Below are positions 46,188-56,806 of a stretch of 64,000 bases of DNA, in pieces. Position numbers and translations under genes: made by a program. Location of the stretch: positions 1-64,000 of the forward strand of contig WOGZ01000077.1 of the NCBI GenBank assembly GCA_009733775.1. Reading direction: 5' to 3'. Position 1 is the first letter of the stretch, and each line of letters starts with the position of its first letter. The notes under the pieces were generated by a model. It was not told where the DNA came from and searched no databases. It worked only from the letters and a program-made list of their open reading frames with translations. The stretch comes from Alectoria sarmentosa (lineage: Eukaryota; Ascomycota; Lecanoromycetes; Lecanorales; Parmeliaceae).

Positions 46188-47036
46188 TTTCGTGCTGTAG
46201 AGATGTGTGGAAAGTATCTAAACGCTGTTATTGGGGAGATGCGGATGGCAGTTTCTTAACCCACCAGATGGTCTCTCGTATGGGTCGTATCAAAACAATA
46301 GATTACAGACAAGCTAGGACCAGGACTTACGTACTTCACGCCAGCGGCACTGGTATTCCAAAACTACTACGACATCCTATATGCAAGCAACCCTCAGCCT
46401 TGTTCCTGAGTGCCGGGAAGGATTGGAGTACGGCTTATCAACACCAAAGAGGAATGAGGCAAGCAGCACCGTGCAAGCTCGACCTTTTCTCGTTCAATCT
46501 ACAGGTGCGGCTGCACTTCACGGACTTTCAGCCGTGATCGTGCATCGCTTGGCCAACTCTCAGGCATAATCTTGCTGGAAATGGTCGATAGCTGCCACCC
46601 TTGCATCGGAGTATTTGCCATTGCGAGGAAAGACGTACGTCAAGAGATCGTCACTGAGGGGGCCTTAGGAATTCGGCACAATCTGTTCAAGGATTCCACG
46701 CGTTGTGGGCCAAGTAGCTCTCGGGTCACTTCATGATATTGCATGCTATTGGCCCGGAGTTTGTAAACGAGTCTGCAGTCTAACGAAGTTGTTGCGAGCT
46801 TGATGGTCAATGCACAAAGATCAGCATGTTAAACTAGGAGAAAGGGATCTGGAGCCTCCCCACAAGATAAGAGTATGCAAACGAGTCCAAATTTCCATTC
46901 AGCATAAATAAGCTGACGAAGTCATCTCCTGGCGGGCACTTTCTCATAGAGCCAAAGCCTTACTTTAGCAAGTCCTTGTATCCCAGAGAAGCCAGGGACA
47001 TCCAACCACTTCCATCGTACCCCCATACCATCAACA
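46188..47036. promoter_or_regulatory. Divergent intergenic region of UstYa-like gene and RiPP precursor
   Basis: These 849 bp separate the divergent starts of the UstYa-like gene (46187) and the KR-repeat precursor (47037). The arrangement would allow shared control of enzyme and substrate. No coding exon or clear binding palindrome was recognised. Confidence 0.45.
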
Positions 47037-47399
47037 ATGCATATCCAAGCCCCAGCGCTCTTGCTCGTCGGGCTTTTGGCAACCGCTAGTTGTGCGCCTA
47101 TGAAGGCTGGTATGATTGCCTCTTCCTGGGAGAATTTCTGCATTGGAGCTAACATACAAGGAACATTAATAGAAAGGCACCTCAGTGAACATTCTCCCAG
47201 TCAACTGGCCGAGAAACGGGATAAAGAGGAGATATTGAGATACAAAAATGACGTTGTTTCAAAGCGCGAGGACGGCAAGGACACAATCACTAATATCGTC
47301 GTGAAATATGCCGATGACGAGATCATAAAGCGCGAGGACGGCGAAGGTACAACCACCAATTTCATCGTGAGATATGTGGGCGAGGAGACAGCAGAATGA
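47037..47399 (+). CDS. Candidate dikaritin-type RiPP precursor peptide
   Basis: Two exons (47037-47109 and 47161-47399) give 103 aa. The 51-nt intron has a GTATG donor and GCTAAC branch point and is in frame, so unspliced reading is also open. Residues 1-19 form a signal peptide ending TASCA, cut before or near Pro21. Kex2-type KR pairs lie at 43-44, 59-60 and 81-82. The last two begin 22-residue units that start KREDG and contain TNIVVKY and TNFIVRY. A shorter first unit contains EILRYKN. The architecture (secretion signal, KR-separated acidic spacers, repeated Tyr-containing cores) matches precursors of the ustiloxin, phomopsin and asperipin group. The adjacent UstYa-like gene supports this. 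The product and its activity are unknown. The repeat number is low. Confidence 0.72.
   Translation: MHIQAPALLLVGLLATASCAPMKAGMIASSWENFCIGANIQGTLIERHLSEHSPSQLAEKRDKEEILRYKNDVVSKREDGKDTITNIVVKYADDEIIKREDGEGTTTNFIVRYVGEETAE
47262..47393 (+). repeat. 66-nt tandem repeat in precursor gene
   Basis: Two units start with AAGCGCGAGGACGGC at 47262 and AAGCGCGAGGACGGC at 47328, 66 nt apart. They encode the KREDG-headed segments. The 5' 15 bases are identical while the core codons differ, as expected for a core-diversifying RiPP precursor. Confidence 0.85.
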
Positions 47400-49402
47400 G
47401 ACAATGCAGTCACCAACGACGTGAACAGGCACGCTGAACATGTGATGGTCTGACAAGCAAGGGTAGAATGATGTGTCCTGTCTTTTGAATCTGTATGAGA
47501 CGAGGATCTGTGTCGGTGAATGCGGTTCCCATGTATGATAGACACGATCTCCTGAGCTCTGTCAAGCACACGCCTGAAATGCAAAGATGAGGTTGGAAAT
47601 ATGGTCAACCTCAGCAAATTTTCCCTGAGAGCTCCCCCATGAAGCCTGCTCATCCGACGGACTCTTCTACGTGACCACTTGGCCATTTTCAGAGAAGCAT
47701 CATCGCCATGCGCTGGCTTGGGATATGATTCCAGCTCTTTCCACCCTAGTGTGCCGATGATTGGAGGCTGCCTGTTTTCCCCGCTGAAGGTCATTATTGA
47801 TGGCTTCGTATGGAGGGGCCGCCATAATAGTGTTCATTTTTATTACGTGTGGAAGAGCTTGGCTTGAAGTAAATTGGTATGCTAGAGATTCAAATGTCAA
47901 GTTCAAGGTCATTCTAATGACTGACGAATTGGAAATAGTCGCAGGTCTCGAATACTCAGCAGTCATATAATTAGGACTTGGGTAGGTACGGTGGGTGGTG
48001 GGAAGCAAGGCCCAGGGCAAGTGGTCGTAAGCTTCTAGGCCTTACAACCCGTATGAATAGTAAATTACCAAGGTATTGTATTTATTGACGGACTTCTAAT
48101 ATTTACCTTACCCTTTTAGTCTAGTGATAAGCGTTGGCAAAACCCGTCCCGAGGAGCAAGGGACTTCGGCAAGGCTACGCTAAGAATACCAGACGGCTCA
48201 ATGTTCGGGCAGTGGGAAGAAAGTACGAGTACTCTCGAGATACCTACTTAATGGCCACGCCAACATCTATCTGCCGCAAAGCCTCTTATGCAGGATGACG
48301 GGAGTAAAGATAAGGACATGCAGGGAAGGCCCATATCCAATCAGAAGGACAGCGATGTAAATGTGATGCAGTGGTGCAGACAGGCTGAGCGATTATAAGC
48401 TCCGTGCACTGCATAGTACCTGCCCAGGTACCTTACTTACCTCTCATACGCTGATCTCGACCACTTTGGTAGCTCGGCGTGGACCAAAGGGGTGGAATGC
48501 TCCGTGGCCTAATGAAAGCCAACGATCATGCTCTCTTCAGTGCCGATTGAAAAGAACAACAAGTAAGCATACTAGGGAGGTAATCATCTGCTCTCGAATT
48601 CTCCACCAGAGGCATCCACAGATTAGCGTACTGCAATATTGAAGAGTACACAGATCACTTGCTTAAGGGAATCACAATCCCCTACGCCAATCGACACCGA
48701 GCGCATATAGATAGTACTGCACTGAGCCAAGGCACTTCCCCCAATTCTACGGGAACCAGGAACCAGTCACGCTGATCATCATAATCGTGCCACGCACTTA
48801 GCTCGTCCCTCGCTAATCGAATGGCGTCTTCTTCCTCGGGAACACCTAAGTAAGGTATGGCTCCCATTTCGGCACGGTCCGGTGGTCCCCGGTATGACAA
48901 TCTTGGCGCTATAGTACTCCGTACTGTATTTTCGCTGCACATGATTGCCGTAAAACGCCTTGCCTTTCTTACAATTACAATTACAATTACATAGGGCGAA
49001 ACAAAAAGGCATTTCAGCCGAGGATGGTCCCATTTAATCTTGAATGTAAGCATGCAACTTGTTGGATGCATTCCTGCCAAGATCCTCCACCTTTCGAAGC
49101 TTGCGGTTTACATCGCTCCGTAACCTTGACCATCATTCTGCGGCCTGTGCAAACCCGTCTTGTCTTGAATGTGCATGTCACGCTGGACTGGGTCTCTGCT
49201 TCTCTCACGTCTACCGTCTACCGTAGTCTTAAACGGGAATTGAAAACACAGAGAGGCTTTGCTTTAGGATCTCGCTCTAAACCGTACTTCGGGTCCTTGC
49301 CTTCAAACCAATTGACGACTTCTGTCGGCCACTCGCCAGCATGATATTGCTGACACGCTTTCTATCTTTCATCCATTTCTTCGAGGCAGGGATATAGCCG
49401 TG
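47400..49402. other. 2.0-kb intergenic region
   Basis: No gene is firmly supported. A reverse frame 48682-49080 ends in a protein-like stretch (GVPEEEDAIRLARDELSAWH) that might be one exon of an unknown small gene. ACAATT hexamer repeats lie at 48970-48990 and a GGTACC motif at 48427. Confidence 0.4.
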
Positions 49403-51616
49403 ATGGAGTCCAAAGACGCTCACAACTCTCTTTCTTCTCCGAAGAGAGGCGACATGTCTTTTCGACCAAGTGAAGGTCCCAAAAGCCGTCAATGGTTCTT
49501 CCTCATGGTCTGCTTTGGTGGCCTACTCGCTTTTGGAAGCTGGGCAGTGTGTAGATACGATGGCATGTGGCCCAGCGCCAGGATCTGGGGTCAGAGAGGA
49601 TGCTCGGAGGGAGGACGAACAAGTGGTCTTTCCGAATTGAAGAGGTCACCTTTGGGCCAGCCTTGGAGCCAGGTCAGTACTTTATTTGGCTTCGAGATGC
49701 GCCAGATTGTTGCTTGACTCAGGGTCTTTGAGACTGGCTTCTTCAACAACAAAACTCTCCAAGAGAACGCAAGTTGATGTATTTCCTTAGATCGTACCTG
49801 AAAGGGAGCTTGTATACCATGAATGCTTTGATTCTCTTTATTGCGCACGTCTCAGTGTTCCAATGGACTGGAACAGCACAAAAACGGACGGTCCTCGTGT
49901 CAGCCTGGCAATCGCAAAGCTTCCTAGCAAAGTCCCTGTCACAGACCCAAGGTACGGCGGGCTTTTGTGGCTTCAAATCGGAGGCCCGGGCGCATCTGGC
50001 ATCGAATTTCTTCGCAAGCACGGAAAGACCATTCAAATGATCGTTGACTCCGATCTTGATCCTTTGGGCCCTCATCACGATTATCCTCCTTTGAAGTACT
50101 TCGATATCATAGGCATCGACGCTCGGGGCGTCAATAATACAACTCCGCGTCTCTCATGTTTTCCGAGCCCCGTCTCAAGGGATCTCTGGATGTTACAGTC
50201 AAGTGCAGAGGGCATGATAGGGAGTTCTGAAGTCGCTTTCTCCAATATTTGGGCCAGGGCAGAGGCTCTGGGCAGAGGTTGCTCGGCCAGGGTTAGGGAG
50301 AGTGAAAACGAAGAAGAAAAACTAGCTTTTCACATGAACACGACGCCCATAATCGCCGATATGACTGCAATCCTTGAGCTGCACGGAAAATGGCGAGACG
50401 AACAAGCTAGGAAGTGGATGACCAGCCACCAGTCCTTTTTAACCGAAGTGCAAAGATCGGAAATTATAGAGAGGACCCGATGGAAAGAGAATCAGGAAAA
50501 ATTGCTCTTCTGGGGCTTTTCATACGGCACTGTTATTGGAGCAACATTTGCCGCAATGCAACCTCACCGTATCGAGCGTGCGGTAATGGACGGCGTTGTG
50601 GATTCTCCAGATTACTATCGCGGCGAATGGCTTGCTAACCTCCAAGATACCGACGAAATAATGAAGAAGATGTGTGACTACTGTGACAGAGCCGGACCAG
50701 GAGGTTGTGCCTTGTATACACAGGGTGGCGCTTCAGCAATAATGAAGAAATTCGATGAGATCCTTGAGTCTATAAGAGAGCTCCCTATCGGAGTACCTGC
50801 TAGCGGAGCACTCGCACCAGATCTCATTACTTATTCTGACGTGAAGTGGGCTGTACGCGGGGCAGTCTATGCCCCTATCCAAGAGTTTTCGACTCTTGCG
50901 AAGGTTCTCACAGATCTCTCACATCGCAACGGCACCAGCTTTGCAGCTGTAAAGCAGCAGCAGCAGCGCCCCTCTGTTCCCACACCAGAGTGTCGCGATG
51001 CACCGCCCTACGCTCAAGAATGCCAAGTCCCGAGTGTAACCCTTGGGGAGGCAACAACAGCGATCCTCTGTTCAGACGGTAATTCAACGTCTGGCATGAC
51101 ACGCTCAGCCTTTGCATCCTACGTCAAACAGCTCCAAGGTCAGAGTCAGCTAATGGGCGACTCATGGGCTCAGATTCGCATGGGTTGCATAGCATGGGAC
51201 GTCAAACCGAAATGGCGCTACCCCGGACCATTCGCAGGGATAACAGCGAAGCCAATGCTTCTTGTCGGCACAACGAAGGATCCCGTCACGCCAATTCGGA
51301 AGTAAGTCCTCGAACTCAGACATTTGTGGCGTCTGGAAAAACTGACGGCCTACCTTTTAGTGCCTACGCGATGGCTGAGCGATTTGATGGTTCCGCCGTC
51401 CTATCACTTGAGGCGGAGGGCCATTGCTCCTTAAGCTCGCCGTCTCTGTGTATGTCTCGGCACCTCCGGCGCTATTTTCAAACGGGGCAGGTACCGGCGT
51501 CAGACACGTTGTGTACTCCGAACGAGAAGCCGTTGCTGGGCTTGACAGATCGTGGTGATCCTAGCGAAGCGGAGCTGCTGGAACGCTTGATGTGGACGGC
51601 GCGACATTTACCCTAG
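49403..51616 (+). CDS. Membrane-anchored S33 (TAP-like) serine hydrolase/peptidase
   Basis: Three exons (49403-49672, 49791-51301 and 51361-51616) sum to 2037 nt, or 678 aa. One membrane helix near residue 35 (WFFLMVCFGGLLAFGSWAV) precedes the alpha/beta-hydrolase domain. The domain has the oxyanion segment IGGPGASG, the DARGVNNTTP block, the nucleophile elbow GFSYGT (Ser at about 334), an acid in LLVGTTKDPVTP and a His in AEGHCSL, placing it in the tripeptidyl-aminopeptidase-like S33 group. Such enzymes cleave N-terminal residues or act as hydrolases outside the cytosol. It lies 2 kb from the KR-repeat precursor. A role in trimming that peptide is only an inference, as characterised dikaritin clusters use S41 peptidases. 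The start at 49403 is the first ATG of the open frame. Confidence 0.87.
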
Positions 51617-51894
51617 TACATCCAGCTATAGTAGTTAACATCAGCTTAGAGATGGGCCATCTTAGCTTATCATCGCATTGCTCTCGTACATTAGGGCCTG
51701 GAAAATTGAAAATGTTGCCGGAAATATCAACAGAGATGCTTGGGTGTTATCAATTGGCAATCCAGCACACGCTTTAGCGCGGTAGCGTGGGAGAATCCCC
51801 AACTGGGCGCGTTCTCCCCTGCACACAAAGCATTCAGGTCTCCTATCCGCAGCGACGTTGTGCAGCGAGCATGCAGGCTCACGCTGTTCAAAGG

Positions 51895-53067
51895 TCATCT
51901 CTGTCCCATCCTCAACACAACGTTTCTCAGCCCCATCAACCCCAACCAGACTGCCTCTTCCGTTCGAATCGTCCTGCTCCCCTGTCCTGGACACAGGTTC
52001 ACCCAGTGATCAAACAGTGCTTCGGGACTTTTCACTCCCAAACGCTCCAACTCCTTGTCCGCTTTGACCGCAACTTCCAAACCAGCGACGCCTCCGAAAA
52101 CTATCATCATATGCGCAAACTCTGGAACGGGATTGCTCTTGGACTTTCTTGTACTATCAAGACTAGAGACAGGGATACCACGCTCTGACGTCCCAATCGT
52201 TACATCGTAACCGCCATCAAATGGACACTCGGTAAGTACAGCAGAGAGATTGGACGCTGAGCGGACACTGTAGCCCCAGTAATAGCCAGCCTCTTCTCGC
52301 GGAGCGGAAGGAGCGACAGCTTCGGCCAGGATTTCATTGCCTGGAATTTCTTCGGGCTTCTCTTCATCTTTGAACTTGACAGTCACGCGCGTTCCTGGTC
52401 GTATGACAGTCGAGATGAAGACTCGTGTTTGAAGGCCAGTCTCAACGTACGTATGACCTGGCGGCGTCCTCCGTATTTTCTTTTCTCTCCTGTGGGGTAT
52501 TTCCGACTTGGTAACGCCTTCACGGTACTGGCACCAATCATGAATGCGGAGGTGATGGGGCATGTCTAGACTCGGCAGGGATCCTGCCAGTCGAAAGTCT
52601 GGATGAAGGGGAAACAGGTCCTTTCGTAGATTTGGAGGTGTCTCTAGATAGGACAGTATATGCGCCAAGAAATGGTTTGGATCTGTGTAGCCGCTATATA
52701 AATTGTTTTCCCTTTCATTTTTCTGGGAACTTGAGGTTGCAATATTATGAGTTTGAGCATCCTGTGTTACTTGACCATCATCAAACACCACCACTTCATC
52801 GACACAGAAGACGGCAAGGGCACGGGCGATTTGACCTGCTAAGAGCGTTTGGAGTTCGGGCGTTTGCGCACTGCAACGAATCCATGAGTGACTGCTTAGG
52901 ACGGCTTGAGGAAGACCCACTGACTTTGCGACGATACTCCCAGGCAGTGCAATGCTTAGGGTATACCTTCGTCCCTCCTTGGCTTCGAAGATCGCGGTGG
53001 GCTTCGAGGTATCCACTTCATTCTCCGTGGGCTGGTCGGAGCCACGCTTGCGTTTCTGCCAGGTCAT
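51895..53067 (-). CDS. SPOUT1/C9orf114-type putative RNA methyltransferase
   Basis: This is a single-exon gene of 390 aa. The protein has the SPOUT family blocks RRYTLSIALPGSIVAKS, FCVDEVVVFDDG, HFLAHILSYLETPPNLRKDLFP, YREGVTKS and, in the C-terminal knot region, MMIVFGGVAGLEVAVKADKEL and GSRTIRTEEAVWLGL. The insertion between the strands with an OB-like VIRPGTRVTVKF is also normal for this group. Human SPOUT1/CENP-32 methylates RNA and affects spindle and centrosome function. The fungal role is not established. It is convergent with the S33 hydrolase (278 bp between stops). Confidence 0.9.
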   Translation of the reverse strand: MTWQKRKRGSDQPTENEVDTSKPTAIFEAKEGRRYTLSIALPGSIVAKSVGLPQAVLSSHSWIRCSAQTPELQTLLAGQIARALAVFCVDEVVVFDDGQVTQDAQTHNIATSSSQKNERENNLYSGYTDPNHFLAHILSYLETPPNLRKDLFPLHPDFRLAGSLPSLDMPHHLRIHDWCQYREGVTKSEIPHRREKKIRRTPPGHTYVETGLQTRVFISTVIRPGTRVTVKFKDEEKPEEIPGNEILAEAVAPSAPREEAGYYWGYSVRSASNLSAVLTECPFDGGYDVTIGTSERGIPVSSLDSTRKSKSNPVPEFAHMMIVFGGVAGLEVAVKADKELERLGVKSPEALFDHWVNLCPGQGSRTIRTEEAVWLGLMGLRNVVLRMGQR

Positions 53068-54382
53068 TAGCTGCGCTCGAAGGTAATCTCATGGAAGTGG
53101 CCTGCACCTTGGATTCCATGGCAATTGAAGGTATGATTCAAGATTTGTGATAATTTAAAGAATCGTATTTTCACTTCGGATGTCTACCAATGTTTCACCG
53201 GTGCTACCCTGCGTTCGCGCGCAAGAAGTCGCTGACGTGGCACGTGGTTCATCACACAGCTTCTAACCAAACATCAGTATATCGTACATGTCCGATCAGT
53301 ATGTCTACGCCAGCACGACCATATCTATCTAATGGCCAGGTGATGAAAAGGCAAGCGCTCAATATCATCCCCATGAACATTGGCTAAGCAACAACAGCCC
53401 GCCGTTGTCCGCCCGTGTCCGCAACTTCATTGGTCATGCTTACACCTTCCTGGGTCTCTACCTGACTACCTTGTTCTCTGTACGTTGATATATCCATGTG
53501 CACATTGAGAGTTTTCCAAGTCTGATGGATCGCAAAGTTTGATGCCTATGCCGCTGCAGAGCATTCGTCCTTCAATCCCAAAAGGAAAGTCCGGCCTGTT
53601 GTCGGCGTGGGAGCTGGACCAAGACCGGACGTTAGTGGAGGCGAGGGAGGCGGCGGTGCAAACGTTGGCGGTGGGCGTGGGGTAGGAAGGAGACTGGGAA
53701 CTCTGGACGAGGTGAGGGCCCCAGAGAGCAGGATGCGTTGAAAAGTCGGAGAAAGCCTAAGATTTTTGCTATTTCGGGCGTTGAGAAATGGCATGTGGGT
53801 AACATGTCTGCAATGGGAGTATGATCGAACTCCACATCGGGTTTTTGCGAGGTCGAGGAGCCTGGTTTTCAACGATTCTACGAATGTTTCACAAGATTCT
53901 TCGGTAACACTCCCGTACATGGAGAGATCTCTGTCGTAAAATAATGTCCTCGAAGCGTTTCAGAGATATTGACTAAGATTCTTGTGCTAGTAGTCGTTTC
54001 TCCCCTTTTTGAGCAAGGTTCACACTTTCATTTCTTCTTGTTAATAGATGGAGCAACCGCTGTTGTGCAGAGACCATGTTGCAATCTGCACCGAGATTTC
54101 TACAGTAGGACTCCGAAAAGATTAGCAATCTAGCAGATTGTACCATGTAGCTGCTGCCTGTTCTGGACCCCATCTTTCTGTACTTGATTATGTCCATAAG
54201 AGCCAGTATCCAATGCTTTATTCGGACTCCAAACCACAGGTTTGTTGATTGCATTCCTCCTGGGAATGGTTCATCGCTGATTCCATTTTGTCAACTTCAA
54301 GCATGATTTCGCTCGCCAGCAAGGGAAATGCATTACAACGTCGAGGCTCTTGCGTATGAAACGCAAGGGCGACCGTCCGTGA
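53068..54382. other. 1.3-kb intergenic region
   Basis: Two reverse frames (53546-53920, with a Pro-rich end, and 53973-54254) lack recognisable motifs. No gene is supported. Confidence 0.4.
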
Positions 54383-55010
54383 TCACTTCAGAGTTATGGC
54401 AACTTCCACAAAGCTAGCCTTCCTTACCCGTGACTCTGGCAGCTCTTCTTCTTCGTCCTCCTCCTCGACAGTCCCAGCCCCTTCTGTGGCGGCTGACTGC
54501 ACAATATCATCAACAACACCAACCGTGCCAGTCCTCAACCGTACTCTGCAATCATCTTGGCCCTGGAAGAATAGCGCTAACCCTAGCACATTCTGAATTG
54601 CTCTATTTGTAGCCTTCAAGACCACTTCCTCTGGCTCCTTGCCTGTTGAAGCATTGGTTCTTTCGCCAAGCTTTCTGAGCTTCTGTTTGTCACTGCCTTT
54701 ACCGTCCACCAGGTTTATCTTGCCCATAGACCGTTTGTCAATCTCGTCAAGCAGCTTGCGAACCCGTTTGACGGCGGATATGAAAGGCGTTTTCGTTGAG
54801 ACGTAGACGACCTTCTTTTGGTCAGCACCAGTAAAGGGAGAAGGTATCGATGGACGGAGAATAGGCCGCTTTTGGATTCGCGCATCTGGATGTCTCTGAG
54901 TTTAGGAGTCCATTTATAACATAGGTTGACCTACTCTTTGGTAAACGAGGCATCTTGGGGAAACTGCTTTTGTCCTTGTCCCCTGGTTTGGTACTTATTG
55001 TCGGTGCCAT
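54383..55010 (-). CDS. POP7: RNase P/MRP subunit POP7 (Rpp20-like, Alba fold)
   Basis: Exon 55010-54931 joins exon 54893-54383 through a very short 37-nt intron, giving 591 nt, or 196 aa. After a basic N terminus come KRPILRPSIPSPF, then KVVYVSTKTPFISAVKRVRK, the Alba-like core of Pop7. Later, RLRTGTVGVVDD is followed by an acidic loop (EEEDEEEE) and the C-terminal SRVRKASFVEVAITLK. Pop7 pairs with Pop6 on the P3 RNA domain of nuclear RNase P and RNase MRP. The donor could instead be GTAGGT at 54932, but that does not keep the frame. The start codon is only 39 bp from that of the divergent LIP2. Confidence 0.83.
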
Positions 55011-55049
55011 AACGGCTTTTACGATTCTAAAGGGCGAAACCTATGATCT

Positions 55050-56015
55050 ATGACTGGTTCTTCAAGCTTGTGGAGCAAGATCTTATGGAACCCCAAAGTT
55101 CGGGAGCGCTTGGCGCGTTTCTATCCGGCCGGCAGTCCGTATTTTAGCTTACTTTATACATCGCGAGCGCCACACCAAGTCAGCAACATCGTTGGCTTCA
55201 TGAGGCTACGACACCTTCACTTACCTGGTTTGACAGCTTATCTACGGGCATCAGCTATACAAGACAGCCTAGTTCGCCTTCATTTAGATCACAAAGCCTC
55301 TCACTTGACGGCTCCAGCCCCCAGTCCCGTCCTCCTTACCTTCCAGACTGCTCCGACATACACCTGCGGCCGGCGAGAAGTTGGTGCACTTTCGCCTGAA
55401 CAAAAAGCTCACCTCAGGGCTGATGGTAAAGCTGAGTTTCACGAAGCCCTCCGCGGCGGGCAAACCACCTTTCATGGTCCAGGACAGGTGACGGCTTACC
55501 TCATTCTCTCGCTCCAAGAGCATAAGTTGAATGCAAGAACTCATGTTCGACTCCTCGAAGACTCAGTGATAGGTACGTGTGCAGGATATTGGCTTGAGGC
55601 TCATACGACCGAAAATCCAGGAGTGTGGATTGGATCTAGTCCGGATGAACGCAAGCTCGCCAGTGTGGGAGTACATCTGAGGCGGCACATTGCAAGTCAC
55701 GGGGTCGGATTGAACGTTACTGTTAAGCTCTGTTGGTTTGATAGGATTGTAGCTTGCGGACTACCAGAGAAAAAGGCCACATCAATTGAGAAAGAATACC
55801 GAAGCATGGTGTCAGATAATGGAGCAAGTAGCAAAGTGCATGGTCCACCCAAGGGGCCAGGGAAACGTCGGTCTGTTCTCCAGTTCTACGACATTCCTAG
55901 GGCGATGCGGCAAGTGGCCGATGATTTCGCGAATCAAGTGGCATTACGTTTGTCCGGAGTTGATGGCGGCGTAGAGAATGTTACTGAAAAGAGTATCTGG
56001 CCGGGAGAAGTTTAA
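55050..56015 (+). CDS. LIP2: Lipoyl(octanoyl) transferase, mitochondrial
   Basis: This is a single-exon gene of 321 aa. Family motifs are TYTCGRRE, RGGQTTFHGPGQVTAYLI, KLASVGVHLRRHIASHGVGLNV and ACGLPEKKATSI, with the catalytic Cys in VACGLP and the conserved Lys in RKLASVGV. LIP2 transfers octanoyl groups from acyl carrier protein to lipoyl domains (pyruvate and oxoglutarate dehydrogenases, GcvH) in mitochondria. The first 50 residues are basic and Ser-rich, like a targeting peptide. The ATG at 55200 (MRLRHLHLPG) is an alternative start that would leave about 190 bp for the promoter shared with POP7. Confidence 0.93.
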   Translation: MTGSSSLWSKILWNPKVRERLARFYPAGSPYFSLLYTSRAPHQVSNIVGFMRLRHLHLPGLTAYLRASAIQDSLVRLHLDHKASHLTAPAPSPVLLTFQTAPTYTCGRREVGALSPEQKAHLRADGKAEFHEALRGGQTTFHGPGQVTAYLILSLQEHKLNARTHVRLLEDSVIGTCAGYWLEAHTTENPGVWIGSSPDERKLASVGVHLRRHIASHGVGLNVTVKLCWFDRIVACGLPEKKATSIEKEYRSMVSDNGASSKVHGPPKGPGKRRSVLQFYDIPRAMRQVADDFANQVALRLSGVDGGVENVTEKSIWPGEV

Positions 56016-56806
56016 TAGCGATTTGATTGAGAAGATGAGTTGAATACGCGAGAAGCTCTTAAGCAAGTTACATGTCATTGTCTCTTAATGGATGCTAATA
56101 GCTTGGAGATGCTCAAATGGAGTAGATAGCTGGAGCTCGCACGCTGTTGATTGACCCTCGCATAGAAGAGATCTCTTTCACCATTCTACAATAAACATCC
56201 TCACAGTGTCTAAGCATTGAAAAGGCTTTAGTTAAGCTTTGGGAGTAGCCAAATACAACCCCGCAAGCTGCATACACCGCTATGACTTGAACACTCGACC
56301 GCCCTCATGTTTTGTAAAGGGAGCTACTTTTAGGCTGAACCACATGGTGAACGTGCGAAAAAAAGGGGCATGATAATCCTTGAGAAATGTGGCAGATGCA
56401 TTTGAATCAATTATGATGATCTTGTGACCGGGCGTCAGCTTTGAGATTATTGGCCGTTGCACTCATGTTGACCAACTGGTGAACCAAAGTACAACGGTAA
56501 ATTCTCTCAGCAGAACTTCAGACAGGAATCCATTGGTTGCAACTTCTTTTAGGGTCCCAGAACAAATCCTTAAAAAGGCCCAGGGTCCAAGATTTCACAC
56601 TAGGGGATCGCGAGGTCAATTCGTCACTCGGAAACTGTATTTGAGAACCTAAAGTACTTCAACCAGCCTCCGCATCACATTCTTTTATGTTAAAGTATAG
56701 CTTGAGCATCACATCCTTCTGTATGACTGAGTGTTCGCGACACCTTCAAATCTGCCAACAAACACCCTAGCCACCTCAGTGCCGTCCCGTAGTCCTTTCA
56801 CCCGCC
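56016..56806. other. Intergenic, RHO3 upstream region
   Basis: This lies between LIP2 and RHO3. No coding sequence was recognised. The RHO3 promoter and leader should lie in the distal part. Confidence 0.5.

Noticed and set aside
47110..47160. Reading the RiPP precursor without splicing (120 aa)
   Set aside because: The segment has a GT donor, a GCTAAC branch point and an AG acceptor at typical spacing. Its sequence is unlike the rest, although the open frame makes retention possible.
53546..53920. Reverse Pro-rich ORF of 124 codons
   Set aside because: Low-complexity composition and no homologous motif. Probably non-coding.
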